The position numbers and the translations under genes were made by a program. A stretch of DNA of 64,000 nt from Salipaludibacillus neizhouensis. GTDB taxonomy: Bacteria > Bacillota > Bacilli > Bacillales > Salisediminibacteriaceae. The notes under the pieces are model-generated. The model had not been told where the DNA came from and searched no databases. It saw only the letters and a program-made list of their open reading frames with translations. This document shows positions 53,166 through 61,196 of the stretch, one piece after another. The number at the start of each line of letters is the position of its first letter. Positions within the stretch are counted from its first letter, which is position 1. The stretch spans positions 317,927-381,926 of the forward strand of contig NZ_KZ614146.1 of NCBI RefSeq assembly GCF_002886185.1, read 5' to 3'.

Positions 53166-53537
53166 ATGTGGATGAAGGTTATTCTTCTTATCTTTTTGAG
53201 TATGGGATTGAGTTCCGTTGTTTACGCGGATTATCCTTGGCTCCAAGATGAAACGTTAAAAGTGACAATTGTGACGGACGATATATTGTATGAATGGGAA
53301 TATGAAAACCCTGATCAATTTGAGTACGAAGAAGGAAATACGATTTACCGAGGCGATAAGGCCAAAAAGTCATTCGAAGAAATTCTTCAATATATAGATT
53401 TGTCTGAACCAGAGTTAAAGGAACGATTGATTCAACAACTTTCGGACAGGTATGCTGGCTTGAATCGAATTACGGTAAAGAAAAAAGATATGAACCAATG
53501 TCTCCAAACATGGTTGTGGGATAAAAAACAAATATAA
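53166..53537 (+). CDS. Small predicted secreted protein
   Basis: A 123-residue protein with an N-terminal signal peptide (hydrophobic residues 4-19, likely cleaved after Val-Tyr-Ala). The mature part is acidic, with many Tyr, Glu and Asp and a basic C-terminal segment. No family is recognised. AGAGGTG precedes the ATG. It follows the SDR gene by 53 bases on the same strand and may be co-transcribed; a strong terminator follows. Confidence 0.7.
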   Translation: MWMKVILLIFLSMGLSSVVYADYPWLQDETLKVTIVTDDILYEWEYENPDQFEYEEGNTIYRGDKAKKSFEEILQYIDLSEPELKERLIQQLSDRYAGLNRITVKKKDMNQCLQTWLWDKKQI

Positions 53538-53581
53538 CAGCTGACTGTAAGAGTTAAATAGAGGTTTCTATCATGTATAAA

Positions 53582-53629
53582 GAAGGGGACAGGAAAAGTT
53601 TAAGTTAACTTTTCCTGTCCCCTTCTTTT
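53582..53629 (+). terminator. Terminator after the secreted protein gene
   Basis: Perfect 19-bp arms (gaaggggacaggaaaagtt / aacttttcctgtccccttc), six-base loop and T-rich tail. Layout and core resemble the GACACTGAAAAAGT hairpins. Confidence 0.9.
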
Positions 53630-53643
53630 GGTTCGAAGATAAC

Positions 53644-53795
53644 AATTTATAAATTGGCAGCCACCTTCACACCGTACGTATCAAGGGAAACCCACCTCCT
53701 TTCGAGTAGCACCTACACGCAGTTCGTAGGTGCTACTCGTAGCGGCGGAAGCTGACGCTGTATTTAATAAAAGACGGCTATGCCGTTTTTCTTAA
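53644..53795 (+). repeat. Dispersed palindromic element, complete (copy D)
   Basis: Full-length copy. The 5' arm is ggcagccaccttcacaccg, then atcaagggaaaccc. The inner hairpin has perfect 14-bp arms cgagtagcacctac (53703-53716) / gtaggtgctactcg (53726-53739), followed by the 3' arm ggcggaagctgacgctg and the terminal hairpin acggc-tat-gccgtttttctta. It ends three bases before the stop of the minus-strand peptidase gene. Confidence 0.85.
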
Positions 53796-53798
53796 ATT

Positions 53799-54896
53799 CT
53801 ACAATGGAACAATGGTTAAATCTTTTGGGAATTGGGTCAGTATTTCAAAACCATCCTCAGTAATGATAATATCATCTTCAATTCTCACGCCTGCTTGATT
53901 AGGGATGTATATACCTGGTTCAATGGTGAATACCATCCCTGATTTTAGTGAATCTGTATTCTGATCACTTAAAGAAGGAAATTCATGAACTTCAATTCCA
54001 AGTCCATGTCCGATTCGATGGGGGAAATAGTCTCCATATCCCTGTTTTGAAATAAAGGACCGTGCTTCTGAATCTAACTTGGAAATAGGATTGCCGGGTG
54101 CACAAGCTAGCAGCGATCTTCTTTGTGCTTCCAGTACTGTATTATAAATTTCTTCATCCTCTTTTTTTATGTGGTCAAAAAACACCGTTCGGGTAATGTC
54201 TGAGGCATAACCTTTCCACATTACGCCGAGATCGAATAAAACTGCATCCCCTTTTTTTAGTTGGCGGTCTCCTGGATTTCCGTGAGGATCTCCAGCATTC
54301 TCCCCGAATAAAACCATGGTAGAGAATGACATTTCTCTAATCCCGATTCGTTTAAGAGAATATTCAACAGCTGCTAGTACTTCCATTTCCGTAACACCTT
54401 CACGAAGAGCATTAATACCGGCCAATACCCCTTCGTCGGCAAAGTGTGCAGCTTCTTTAAGGATAGCTATCTCTTTGGAGTCTTTGACTAATCTAAGCGC
54501 ATGCAGAAGGGAATCAGCTTCCTGGAATTTCACATCTTCGATAACTGACTCCAAGGCATTCATACGTGCCCATGACATGCTCGTTTCAATAGCAAATTGA
54601 GTTGGTTGAAGGTTTTGATCAATGAAGTATTCTAAAATTTTCTGCCAGGGATTTTCTGTATCACTGTAGCTGATAATATCTCCATCGGTGAAGACTGTTT
54701 TAACTTGATTTACTTCCATGTTAGGACAAATCATTATTGGTGAACTGGTCTGAAATATAATGACTGCTACAAGTCTTTCATGGGGATTTGTATCGAATTG
54801 GGTAAGGTAAAATACATTAGCTCTCGTTTGGACCATCAAAGCGTCAATCTTTTTATGTTTCATTTTATCTTTCAATTCTAGGATGCGTGTATTCAT
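53799..54896 (-). CDS. M24 Xaa-Pro peptidase
   Basis: A 365-residue cytosolic dinuclear metallopeptidase. The creatinase-like N-domain (1-125) precedes the pita-bread domain, which has FDLGVMWKGYASDITRT (two metal Asp), GHGLGIEVHEFP (metal His), FTIEPGIYI (metal Glu) and GVRIEDDIIIT (last metal Glu). It removes residues before proline, probably as a Xaa-Pro dipeptidase or aminopeptidase. AGGAGG-type AGGAAAAG precedes the ATG on the minus strand. It is monocistronic and convergent with the secreted protein gene. Confidence 0.9.
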   Translation of the reverse strand: MNTRILELKDKMKHKKIDALMVQTRANVFYLTQFDTNPHERLVAVIIFQTSSPIMICPNMEVNQVKTVFTDGDIISYSDTENPWQKILEYFIDQNLQPTQFAIETSMSWARMNALESVIEDVKFQEADSLLHALRLVKDSKEIAILKEAAHFADEGVLAGINALREGVTEMEVLAAVEYSLKRIGIREMSFSTMVLFGENAGDPHGNPGDRQLKKGDAVLFDLGVMWKGYASDITRTVFFDHIKKEDEEIYNTVLEAQRRSLLACAPGNPISKLDSEARSFISKQGYGDYFPHRIGHGLGIEVHEFPSLSDQNTDSLKSGMVFTIEPGIYIPNQAGVRIEDDIIITEDGFEILTQFPKDLTIVPL

Positions 54897-55033
54897 TTCT
54901 TTTCCTCCTAAGGCAGTACGATAATTAATTTTATGATAGCATAAACGAATAAATCGGATGCATAATTTAAAACGAGATAGGGTATTTAAATTAAATATAG
55001 CTTACTTATTAGAAAAAAGGAGAGAAATCTTAT

Positions 55034-55717
55034 ATGAAAATATCTTATCACGGTCATTCTGTCGTAAAAATTGAGACAAACGGAACAAATATTTATATTG
55101 ATCCTTTTATAAATGGAAATGGTCAAACCGATCTTGTAGCAGATGATACAAAAGCAGATATTATTTTGTTAACGCATGGTCATAATGATCATGTTGGAGA
55201 TACTGTAGAGATTGCCAAACGAAACGACGCACTAGTAGTGGCGCCTTTTGAACTAGCTACATATCTAGGTTGGCAAGGAGTGAATACTCATCCAATGCAC
55301 ATAGGCGGAGCACATGAGTTTGGTTTTGGTACAGTGAAGTATACCTTGGCTTTTCATGGATCATCTTATACAGAAGAAGAAAACCAAAAAATTGTTTATA
55401 CAGGAATGCCAGGAGGAATTCTGTTTACTGCTGAAGGAAAAACGATTTATCATGCGGGGGACACGGCCCTTTTCTCTGACATGAAATTAATTGGTGAAAT
55501 GAATGATATTGATGTTGCTTTTCTTCCAATTGGGGACAACTTCACTATGGGACCTGATGATGCACTGAAAGCTGCTGAGTGGACTGGTGCAAAAAAGGTT
55601 GTACCGATACACTATAATACATTTCCGGTTATTGAACAGGATCCTAAAGCTTTCACTGACAAGGTTAAACCAGGTGAGGGTTTACTACTCAACGCTGGTG
55701 ATGAAATAAATATTTAG
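55034..55717 (+). CDS. ytkL: UPF0173 metal-dependent hydrolase YtkL
   Basis: A 227-residue metallo-beta-lactamase-fold protein. The metal motif Thr-His-Gly-His-Asn-Asp-His is near 48-54, with later ligands in [12 protein letters not shown] and [10 protein letters not shown]. Such proteins (UlaG-like) hydrolyse phosphodiester or lactone bonds; the substrate is not known. AAAGGAGAG precedes the ATG. A 25-bp perfect inverted repeat follows about 130 bp later. The neighbour order (peptidase-ytkL-ytoI) matches B. subtilis. Confidence 0.93.
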   Translation: MKISYHGHSVVKIETNGTNIYIDPFINGNGQTDLVADDTKADIILLTHGHNDHVGDTVEIAKRNDALVVAPFELATYLGWQGVNTHPMHIGGAHEFGFGTVKYTLAFHGSSYTEEENQKIVYTGMPGGILFTAEGKTIYHAGDTALFSDMKLIGEMNDIDVAFLPIGDNFTMGPDDALKAAEWTGAKKVVPIHYNTFPVIEQDPKAFTDKVKPGEGLLLNAGDEINI

Positions 55718-56047
55718 TAGGGGATAAAGAATAATGATTGAAAGGTATTTTACTATTGCTGACACTGATGCACTGAACATGGTTTGAGTGGAATGTTGAT
55801 GTAATACTTTAGTATTGCACTAACAGGCAGTGCTTAGTTTAACAAGATCAAATAGAAAACAGAACACTTGTAATCCAAGTGTTCTGTTTTCTATTTGATC
55901 TATTATTTAATGCGAAACAACTGTGTTTTGTATGTTTATTTGACCTGTTCCTTTCCATTTTGTCCACGGTATCGGGACTACTAATTCAGGAACACGACCC
56001 TTTATTATTCAATGGATTGAAAATTAGTTAATATATATATGAAGTTA
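55718..56047. other. Gap between ytkL and the convergent lipoprotein gene
   Basis: 330 bp containing the long inverted repeat at 55846-55900 and otherwise AT-rich sequence. A 17-codon ORF at 55734 was judged too short to support. Confidence 0.6.
55846..55900. terminator. 25-bp perfect inverted repeat (bidirectional terminator?)
   Basis: gatcaaatagaaaacagaac continues to base 55870; its exact reverse complement lies at 55876-55900, separated by only taatc. It stands between convergent genes. No T-run follows outside the arms, but the arms themselves contain TTTTCTATTT. Confidence 0.65.
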
Positions 56048-56710
56048 TCAAGATTCGCGTTGATCTAAGTATTCTAATACTTCCTGGTCATATTTTTGAC
56101 TTAAATACACTCCATCCAGTCTTTCGGAAGACTTAGCCAGATGTTTTTCAAATAATGTCGGCATAAGTTCTTTCCAAATGACTGTCCGAGTGACATAGTC
56201 GCGATCAAATCCCTTCATAAACTCATCAATTGACAGATCCAATCCTTCAGACATGCCAATAATCGATGGGGGGATATTTTGCTGATATACTTCTAAATTA
56301 TACGAGGCCTGAGACGCGACGGCATCTTCATTTACAGAAATCGAATATTCCTCAAAAGCATATTCTTTCCAAGCATTTTCATATTCAGCTCTTTCTTGAG
56401 CTCTCTGAAATATTTCCTCATTTGAATAACTTTCATTGTATTCATGATTTTGAATGTAGTAGCGAATAAACCACTTCCTTTGTAACTCTTCGTGTAAAAG
56501 CGGCTTTTGTACTCGTAACACATGCAAGGCTTCTATAGTTAATGCTTTGTAATCCTCACTAGTTAAGCTTATTTGCTGTTCACCAAAAATAGCTTCAACT
56601 GGCTCATTTTCATAGATAGTATCAGTTTGTATATCATTTTGGTCACTGCAGGATATTAACAACAGGATTGATCCTATTGCACTAGCTAAGATGGGATGGA
56701 TTCGGACCAT
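56048..56710 (-). CDS. Predicted lipoprotein, 220 aa
   Basis: A 220-residue protein with a lipoprotein signal (hydrophobic stretch about 7-20, lipobox Leu-Ile-Ser-Cys with Cys at 21). The mature part is helical and acidic, rich in Glu and Tyr, with the spacing of a SurA-N or PrsA-like chaperone helix bundle, but no PPIase domain is present. Its function is unknown. GGAGGT precedes the ATG on the minus strand. It is divergent from ytoI with 377 bp between them. Confidence 0.75.
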   Translation of the reverse strand: MVRIHPILASAIGSILLLISCSDQNDIQTDTIYENEPVEAIFGEQQISLTSEDYKALTIEALHVLRVQKPLLHEELQRKWFIRYYIQNHEYNESYSNEEIFQRAQERAEYENAWKEYAFEEYSISVNEDAVASQASYNLEVYQQNIPPSIIGMSEGLDLSIDEFMKGFDRDYVTRTVIWKELMPTLFEKHLAKSSERLDGVYLSQKYDQEVLEYLDQRES

Positions 56711-57087
56711 ACACGAACCTCCATTTCAATCAGATAAATTCTAGGTATTTAATTATTTAGTAACAGAGTAGAAATACACATGTCAGCTTGAGATTTATTG
56801 AACACTTAGTACACTTCAAACCTTCGAACGGTAATAACAAAGCAATAAATTCACTAAAATAGATATAAAAGATAATAGTTTTTTAAAGACCTCAATGCAG
56901 TTTTTCTTAATTATACCTCTTTATTTCCCTATATACCCTAATACGAAAAAATTGTAAGCATTATTTAATAAAAATGTTCTGTTAACAGGTAAAATCTTGA
57001 TGTGGAGATGAATGAAGATTATACTTGTAGTAGTACAGAGCTGAAAAAGTGGGTAAACAGTTTAATATAGGAGGGATTAAACCAATA
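56711..57087. other. 377-bp divergent gap upstream of ytoI
   Basis: AT-rich. Around 56876-56910 the sequence aaagacctcaatgcagtttttctta looks like a decayed terminal hairpin of the dispersed palindromic element. No gene or structured RNA was recognised. Confidence 0.45.
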
Positions 57088-58395
57088 ATGACAAAGCATG
57101 AACAAATACTACAGCACATTCGTTCCTTAGAGGTAGGGAATAAAATATCCGTGCGGCATATTGCAAAAGAGTTAAATGTCAGTGAAGGAACTGCTTATAG
57201 AGCTATCAAAGATGCCGAAAATCAGGGCTTGGTCAGTACCATTGAAAGAGTTGGTACTATCCGCATAGAAAAGAAACAGAAAGAAAACATTGAGAAACTA
57301 ACATATGCAGAAATTGTAAATGTTGTTGAAGGTTCTGTTTTAGGTGGGCGAGATGGTTTATATAAGACTTTAAATAAATTTGTAATTGGAGCTATGAAGG
57401 CCGAACAGATGATGAGATATGTTGAAGCGGGTAACCTATTAATCGTGGGTAACCGGGAACAAGTGCATAAACTTGCATTAGAAGAAGGATCTGCTGTATT
57501 AATCACAGGTGGTTTTGATACAAATGAAGAGGTTAAGCAAATAGCGGACAGACTAAACCTTCCGATTATTTCAACTTCATACGATACATTTACGGTAGCT
57601 ACAATGATCAATCGAGCAATTTATGACCAGTTAATTAAAAAGGAAATAATTTCTGTGGAAGATATATTAATCCCAATAGAGAATACAAATTTTTTAACTC
57701 TTTCCCATACAGTAGAAAAATGGCATGAGTTAAATAACAAAACAGGACATAGCCGTTATCCGATTGTGGGAGAAGATTTAAAACTTCATGGTATTGTGAC
57801 TGCCAAGGATGTAATGGGAATAACACCATTTGTCGAAGTGGAAAAAATTATGACGAAGCAACCTATTACCGTTACAAGCGGTACCTCTGTAGCTTCTGCT
57901 GCTCATATGATGATATGGGAAGGGATTGAATTATTACCCGTAATCACTAAGAGTAAGAAACTTATTGGTGTTATTAGCCGGCAAGATGTTTTAAAAGCCT
58001 TGCAAATGATTCAACGTCAGCCTCAAGTTGGCGACACAATTGAGGATCTGGTGACACGACATTTTGAAGATGTTTCTACACCAAATGAATATGCATTTCA
58101 GCTTGAAGTGACCCCGCAAATGACAAATCATTTAGGGACAATTTCTTATGGAGTAATGACAACAATTGTCACAGAGGCCGGGAGCAGAGTTTTACGGAAG
58201 CATAAAAAAGGGGAACTAGTTGTAGAAAATATAACGTTATTTTTCATTAAGCCTGTTCAAATAGATTCGGTGATGTATATTCGACCGCAAGTATTAGAGG
58301 TAGGACGCAAATTCGGGAAAGTAGATGTGGAACTATTCCATGAAAATCAGATGGTTGGAAAAGCGATGTTGATGGCTCAATTGATTGATAGATAA
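57088..58395 (+). CDS. ytoI: YtoI: HTH-DRTGG-CBS-hotdog regulator
   Basis: A 435-residue four-part cytosolic protein: a winged-helix DNA-binding region (about 1-65; NKISVRHIAKELNVSEGTAYRAI), a DRTGG domain (about 70-185), two CBS domains (about 190-310) for adenine nucleotides, and a C-terminal hotdog thioesterase-like domain (about 330-435). It could couple nucleotide or acyl-thioester levels to transcription; no target is known. AGGAGGG lies 12 bases before ATG 57088; an upstream GTG frame from 57049 is not supported. The length matches B. subtilis YtoI (about 439). Confidence 0.9.
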   Translation: MTKHEQILQHIRSLEVGNKISVRHIAKELNVSEGTAYRAIKDAENQGLVSTIERVGTIRIEKKQKENIEKLTYAEIVNVVEGSVLGGRDGLYKTLNKFVIGAMKAEQMMRYVEAGNLLIVGNREQVHKLALEEGSAVLITGGFDTNEEVKQIADRLNLPIISTSYDTFTVATMINRAIYDQLIKKEIISVEDILIPIENTNFLTLSHTVEKWHELNNKTGHSRYPIVGEDLKLHGIVTAKDVMGITPFVEVEKIMTKQPITVTSGTSVASAAHMMIWEGIELLPVITKSKKLIGVISRQDVLKALQMIQRQPQVGDTIEDLVTRHFEDVSTPNEYAFQLEVTPQMTNHLGTISYGVMTTIVTEAGSRVLRKHKKGELVVENITLFFIKPVQIDSVMYIRPQVLEVGRKFGKVDVELFHENQMVGKAMLMAQLIDR

Positions 58396-58406
58396 GTGTA
58401 AAAATA

Positions 58407-58443
58407 CGAGGAAGAAATAAGGTTAAACCTTATTTCTTCCTCG
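58407..58443. terminator. Bidirectional terminator between ytoI and ytpI
   Basis: Perfect 16-bp arms cgaggaagaaataagg / ccttatttcttcctcg with a five-base loop. Confidence 0.85.
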
Positions 58444-58462
58444 ACAATTAAACAAACATTAC

Positions 58463-58789
58463 CTAGTTACTTCTTTGAGTTGCAGCTTTTTCCATCGTTT
58501 CAGCTTCTTTTTTTGCGTGAGGTGCAATTTCTTTGTGTTGCTTTAATCCGAAATATAGATTAGCAATTCCGTAAACGAAGAAAAGTAAAGCAATAACAGC
58601 AGCCACCGATGATAACAGGTTTAAATAGCTGTTAATTGCGAAGGATATAAAGAAAATACCTACTGTAATACTCCCTTTTGTTCCATACCATCGTTTAGCC
58701 ATTGGTCCAGTAGAACGTACTTGTTGCACCTTGAAGTATACGAAAAATAGTAAAGAACTGATTATAAGAAACATGAGAAGGAAAGTCAT
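58463..58789 (-). CDS. ytpI: Membrane protein YtpI
   Basis: A 108-residue protein with three hydrophobic segments (about 2-18, 39-57, 60-82) and a charged C-terminus (KEAETMEKAATQ). It matches the YtpI family of small Bacillus membrane proteins of unknown function, found between ytoI and nrnA as here. It carries Lys-Arg-Trp-Tyr-Gly-Thr-Lys-Gly-Ser, a family hallmark. An AAAGGAG site precedes the ATG on the minus strand. Confidence 0.85.
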   Translation of the reverse strand: MTFLLMFLIISSLLFFVYFKVQQVRSTGPMAKRWYGTKGSITVGIFFISFAINSYLNLLSSVAAVIALLFFVYGIANLYFGLKQHKEIAPHAKKEAETMEKAATQRSN

Positions 58790-58901
58790 CGTTAATTACT
58801 CCTTTAAATTTAAGTGAGTGATATATAAGCCTCTCTATTGTAAAGTAGCATGAAGAGAGAGGCAACAGCAATTTAAAAGTACTTTCCAAGGAGGAGAAAA
58901 A

Positions 58902-59843
58902 GTGAAAAAACAAATCATTGAAAAAATAAAGCAGTGGGATACGATAATTATACATCGTCACGCTCGCCCCGATCCTGATGCAATAGGTTCTCAGGCTGGT
59001 TTAAAAGCATTAATTAATTTGTACTTTCCTGATAAAAGTGTCAAATTAGCCGGTGAGGAAGAAGCGTCATTATCATTTCTTTCCCCAATGGATACTATTT
59101 CTGATGAGGGATTTTCTAATTCTCTTGTCATTGTGTGTGATACCGCGAATGTGGATAGGATAGATGATGAAAGATATAAGAATGGACAAGAAGTAATTAA
59201 AATTGATCATCATCCAAATGTAGATGAATATGGGTCTGTTTCATGGGTAGATACTTCAGCAAGTTCCACAAGCGAAATGATTTTTGAACTTTTCTTGGAA
59301 TTGGAAAAAGAAGCGGTTAAATGGTGTGACAACATGGCAAGGCTTCTGTATGCCGGTATCGTGGGCGACACAGGAAGATTTCGATTCCCGAACACTACGC
59401 AAAAGACATTTCTTTATGCCAGCAGGCTCATACAAGGTGCATTTGCACCAGGAGATATTTTTGACCGTCTTTATGAGAAGTCACTGCCATTACTTCGATT
59501 AGAAGGATATGTATTATCAGAAATAACAGTATTGCCTTCAGGTGCCGGTTACATAACCCTACCTAAGGAAAAATTGGTCCAATTCGGTGTTACTTCAAAA
59601 GAAGCTTCGATGATTGTAAATAGTTTTTCCGCGTTAAAAGGAATCAAAGCTTGGGTATTTTTTGTAGAGGAATCTGATACCATTCGGGTTCGTTTAAGAT
59701 CAAAAGGTCCTCATATTCATGAACTAGCGGCGAGGTTTAATGGTGGTGGCCATCCACTTGCATCAGGAGCATCGGCAAATTCCTGGGATGAAACAAAAGA
59801 AATCTTGGCTCAATTAGATAAATTATGTCAGGATTATAAGTAA
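58902..59843 (+). CDS. nrnA: NrnA oligoribonuclease / pAp phosphatase
   Basis: A 313-residue DHH-DHHA1 phosphoesterase that degrades 2-5 nt RNAs and pAp in the cytosol. DHH motifs: Arg-Pro-Asp-Pro-Asp-Ala near 22-27, VICDTAN, and IDHHPN. The DHHA1 domain ends in RFNGGGHPLASGAS, which binds substrate. GTG start at 58902 behind AAGGAGGAG. The order ytpI-nrnA-ytrHI-dnaE is as in B. subtilis. Confidence 0.95.
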   Translation: MKKQIIEKIKQWDTIIIHRHARPDPDAIGSQAGLKALINLYFPDKSVKLAGEEEASLSFLSPMDTISDEGFSNSLVIVCDTANVDRIDDERYKNGQEVIKIDHHPNVDEYGSVSWVDTSASSTSEMIFELFLELEKEAVKWCDNMARLLYAGIVGDTGRFRFPNTTQKTFLYASRLIQGAFAPGDIFDRLYEKSLPLLRLEGYVLSEITVLPSGAGYITLPKEKLVQFGVTSKEASMIVNSFSALKGIKAWVFFVEESDTIRVRLRSKGPHIHELAARFNGGGHPLASGASANSWDETKEILAQLDKLCQDYK

Positions 59844-59870
59844 AAGGTAAAAGGAATTAAAGGAACTTCG

Positions 59871-59900
59871 GGGGTGATGAGTGAATTTATACATCACCCC
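59871..59900. terminator. Hairpin between nrnA and the 62-aa gene
   Basis: Perfect 9-bp arms ggggtgatg / catcacccc, 12-base loop; the genes are convergent. Confidence 0.65.
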
Positions 59901-59907
59901 TAAATTC

Positions 59908-60096
59908 TTAAGCTTTCTTTTTTGGTGTGATCCAAGAACCTACGTCTGTGGTTTCTTCTATAAAATCAATGTCATGTAAAACAAGCTCTTTTTTAATTTT
60001 ATTCAGTACTTCTTGGGACTCCGCAAAGGCAGTATATCCTAATCGGATTGATTTAATCTTATCCTCAGCAATTTTACTACGACTAATTACTTTCAT
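59908..60096 (-). CDS. Small YtzJ-like protein
   Basis: A 62-residue basic protein with a helix (KIKSIRLGYTAFAESQEVLNK-like) and a C-terminal Gly-Ser-Trp-Ile-Thr-Pro-Lys-Lys. It matches in size and position the small conserved protein (YtzJ) next to ytrHI in B. subtilis; its function is unknown. GAAGGGGG precedes the ATG on the minus strand. It lies downstream of ytrI on the same strand with a 125-bp gap. Confidence 0.7.
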   Translation of the reverse strand: MKVISRSKIAEDKIKSIRLGYTAFAESQEVLNKIKKELVLHDIDFIEETTDVGSWITPKKKA

Positions 60097-60221
60097 ATTC
60101 GTACCCCCTTCATTCTCTGATACTTATAGTATACCGAAGAGAACTTTGAGGTGTATCATTCTTCATGATTGTTTGATAAATTGACATAAATGAAAGAAGT
60201 GACCTTTTGATTGCTTCATTC

Positions 60222-60725
60222 TTACTCTGCTAAAACAATCTCGACATGTATTTCTACCGTTGTGTATAAAAGTAATTGCCGTACTTTAAGCTTGTATCGT
60301 TTATCATTCACAATAAATGTTTTATTCTCGACGGATTTAATAATAAAATCATGTGAAGCAAAAACGGTCTCAATATTGCGTGACCTAACCTCTTCAAGTT
60401 CACTTTCTAGAGACCCTCGTAATTCGTGTAACGTTAACTCGCTTAACTTCACCTCTTCTTGATTGATAAAATTTATATGAATATCTTGAACGGTTAGTAA
60501 TTGTTCGTTGTCTCTATTTTGTTCATCCTGGTCTTCTCTAAGGATTTCTATCGTTTTTTCGTTTTTTTCAATTTCAGTCGACTGATTTCCAATTTGCAAG
60601 ATTAATTTCTCGTGAACAGTGCCAAAATGAAAGAGGAAAAAAAGCCAACCGAAAATTAGCCCTAGAAAAAAACCAGCAAAAAAACGTTGCCAGCTAATTT
60701 CACGATGAAAAGGGGGGATTCTCAT
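60222..60725 (-). CDS. ytrI: Sporulation membrane protein YtrI
   Basis: A 167-residue protein: a short basic N-terminus (MRIPPFHREISWQRFFAG), one membrane helix (about 15-36), a coiled-coil region (about 45-75) and a C-terminal beta-rich domain. YtrI is required for efficient sporulation in B. subtilis and works with YtrH. The frame extends to 60749, but ATG 60725 overlaps the ytrH stop (ATGA) and fits the family start. Translational coupling with ytrH is clear. Confidence 0.9.
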   Translation of the reverse strand: MRIPPFHREISWQRFFAGFFLGLIFGWLFFLFHFGTVHEKLILQIGNQSTEIEKNEKTIEILREDQDEQNRDNEQLLTVQDIHINFINQEEVKLSELTLHELRGSLESELEEVRSRNIETVFASHDFIIKSVENKTFIVNDKRYKLKVRQLLLYTTVEIHVEIVLAE

Positions 60726-61054
60726 TTGACACCTTCCTGTGTAATCCATTGAATGAGTACAGTGCCGCTGTGTGCTCCTGATAATGCAGCAAAAATAACG
60801 ACAATCGTTCGGAAAATATCGGCATGAGTACCTTCGAATATTCCTCGTTCTAATGAAGAAATAGCTTCAAATGTCCCTCCAATTGCAGCTACAAGTGCCC
60901 AAATCTTTAAACTTGAGGCTAAATCATACATAATAGACAATGGCGGTTTTCCTATAAGGTAGGCTCCAATTCCACCTAATATTGTCCCGCCAATGATCAC
61001 ACCAAAGGCGACAAAAAAATCAATAATTAACGTAGCTAGAAAGTCTTTATCCAT
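60722..61054 (-). CDS. ytrH: Sporulation membrane protein YtrH
   Basis: A 110-residue protein with three hydrophobic segments (about 8-32, 43-63, 76-100) containing Gly-rich packing motifs (FGVIIGGTILGGIGAYLIG). YtrH supports sporulation in B. subtilis, under sigma-E control. A frame extends upstream to 61144, but AAGGAGG sits seven bases before ATG 61054, so the shorter start is chosen. Divergent from dnaE; about 140 bp separate the starts and no sigma-E promoter was confidently seen. Confidence 0.9.
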   Translation of the reverse strand: MDKDFLATLIIDFFVAFGVIIGGTILGGIGAYLIGKPPLSIMYDLASSLKIWALVAAIGGTFEAISSLERGIFEGTHADIFRTIVVIFAALSGAHSGTVLIQWITQEGVK

Positions 61055-61196
61055 CAGGAGTCCTCCTTGTAAATCAGGCTCTGTTTCATATATATGGACA
61101 AAGCCTCTGAGGTATTCCTGTATATTTAAGGATGAATCAAACATGTGTTTGCGTTATAATGAAAGTGAATCATTTGAAAATTAAGGGGGGATACCC

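Noticed and set aside
55734-55787. 17-codon ORF after ytkL
   Set aside because: Too short, a weak ribosome site, and no sign of conservation that can be judged from one sequence.
61054-61144. Longer start of ytrH at 61144
   Set aside because: The AAGGAGG site is located inside the extension, seven bases before ATG 61054.
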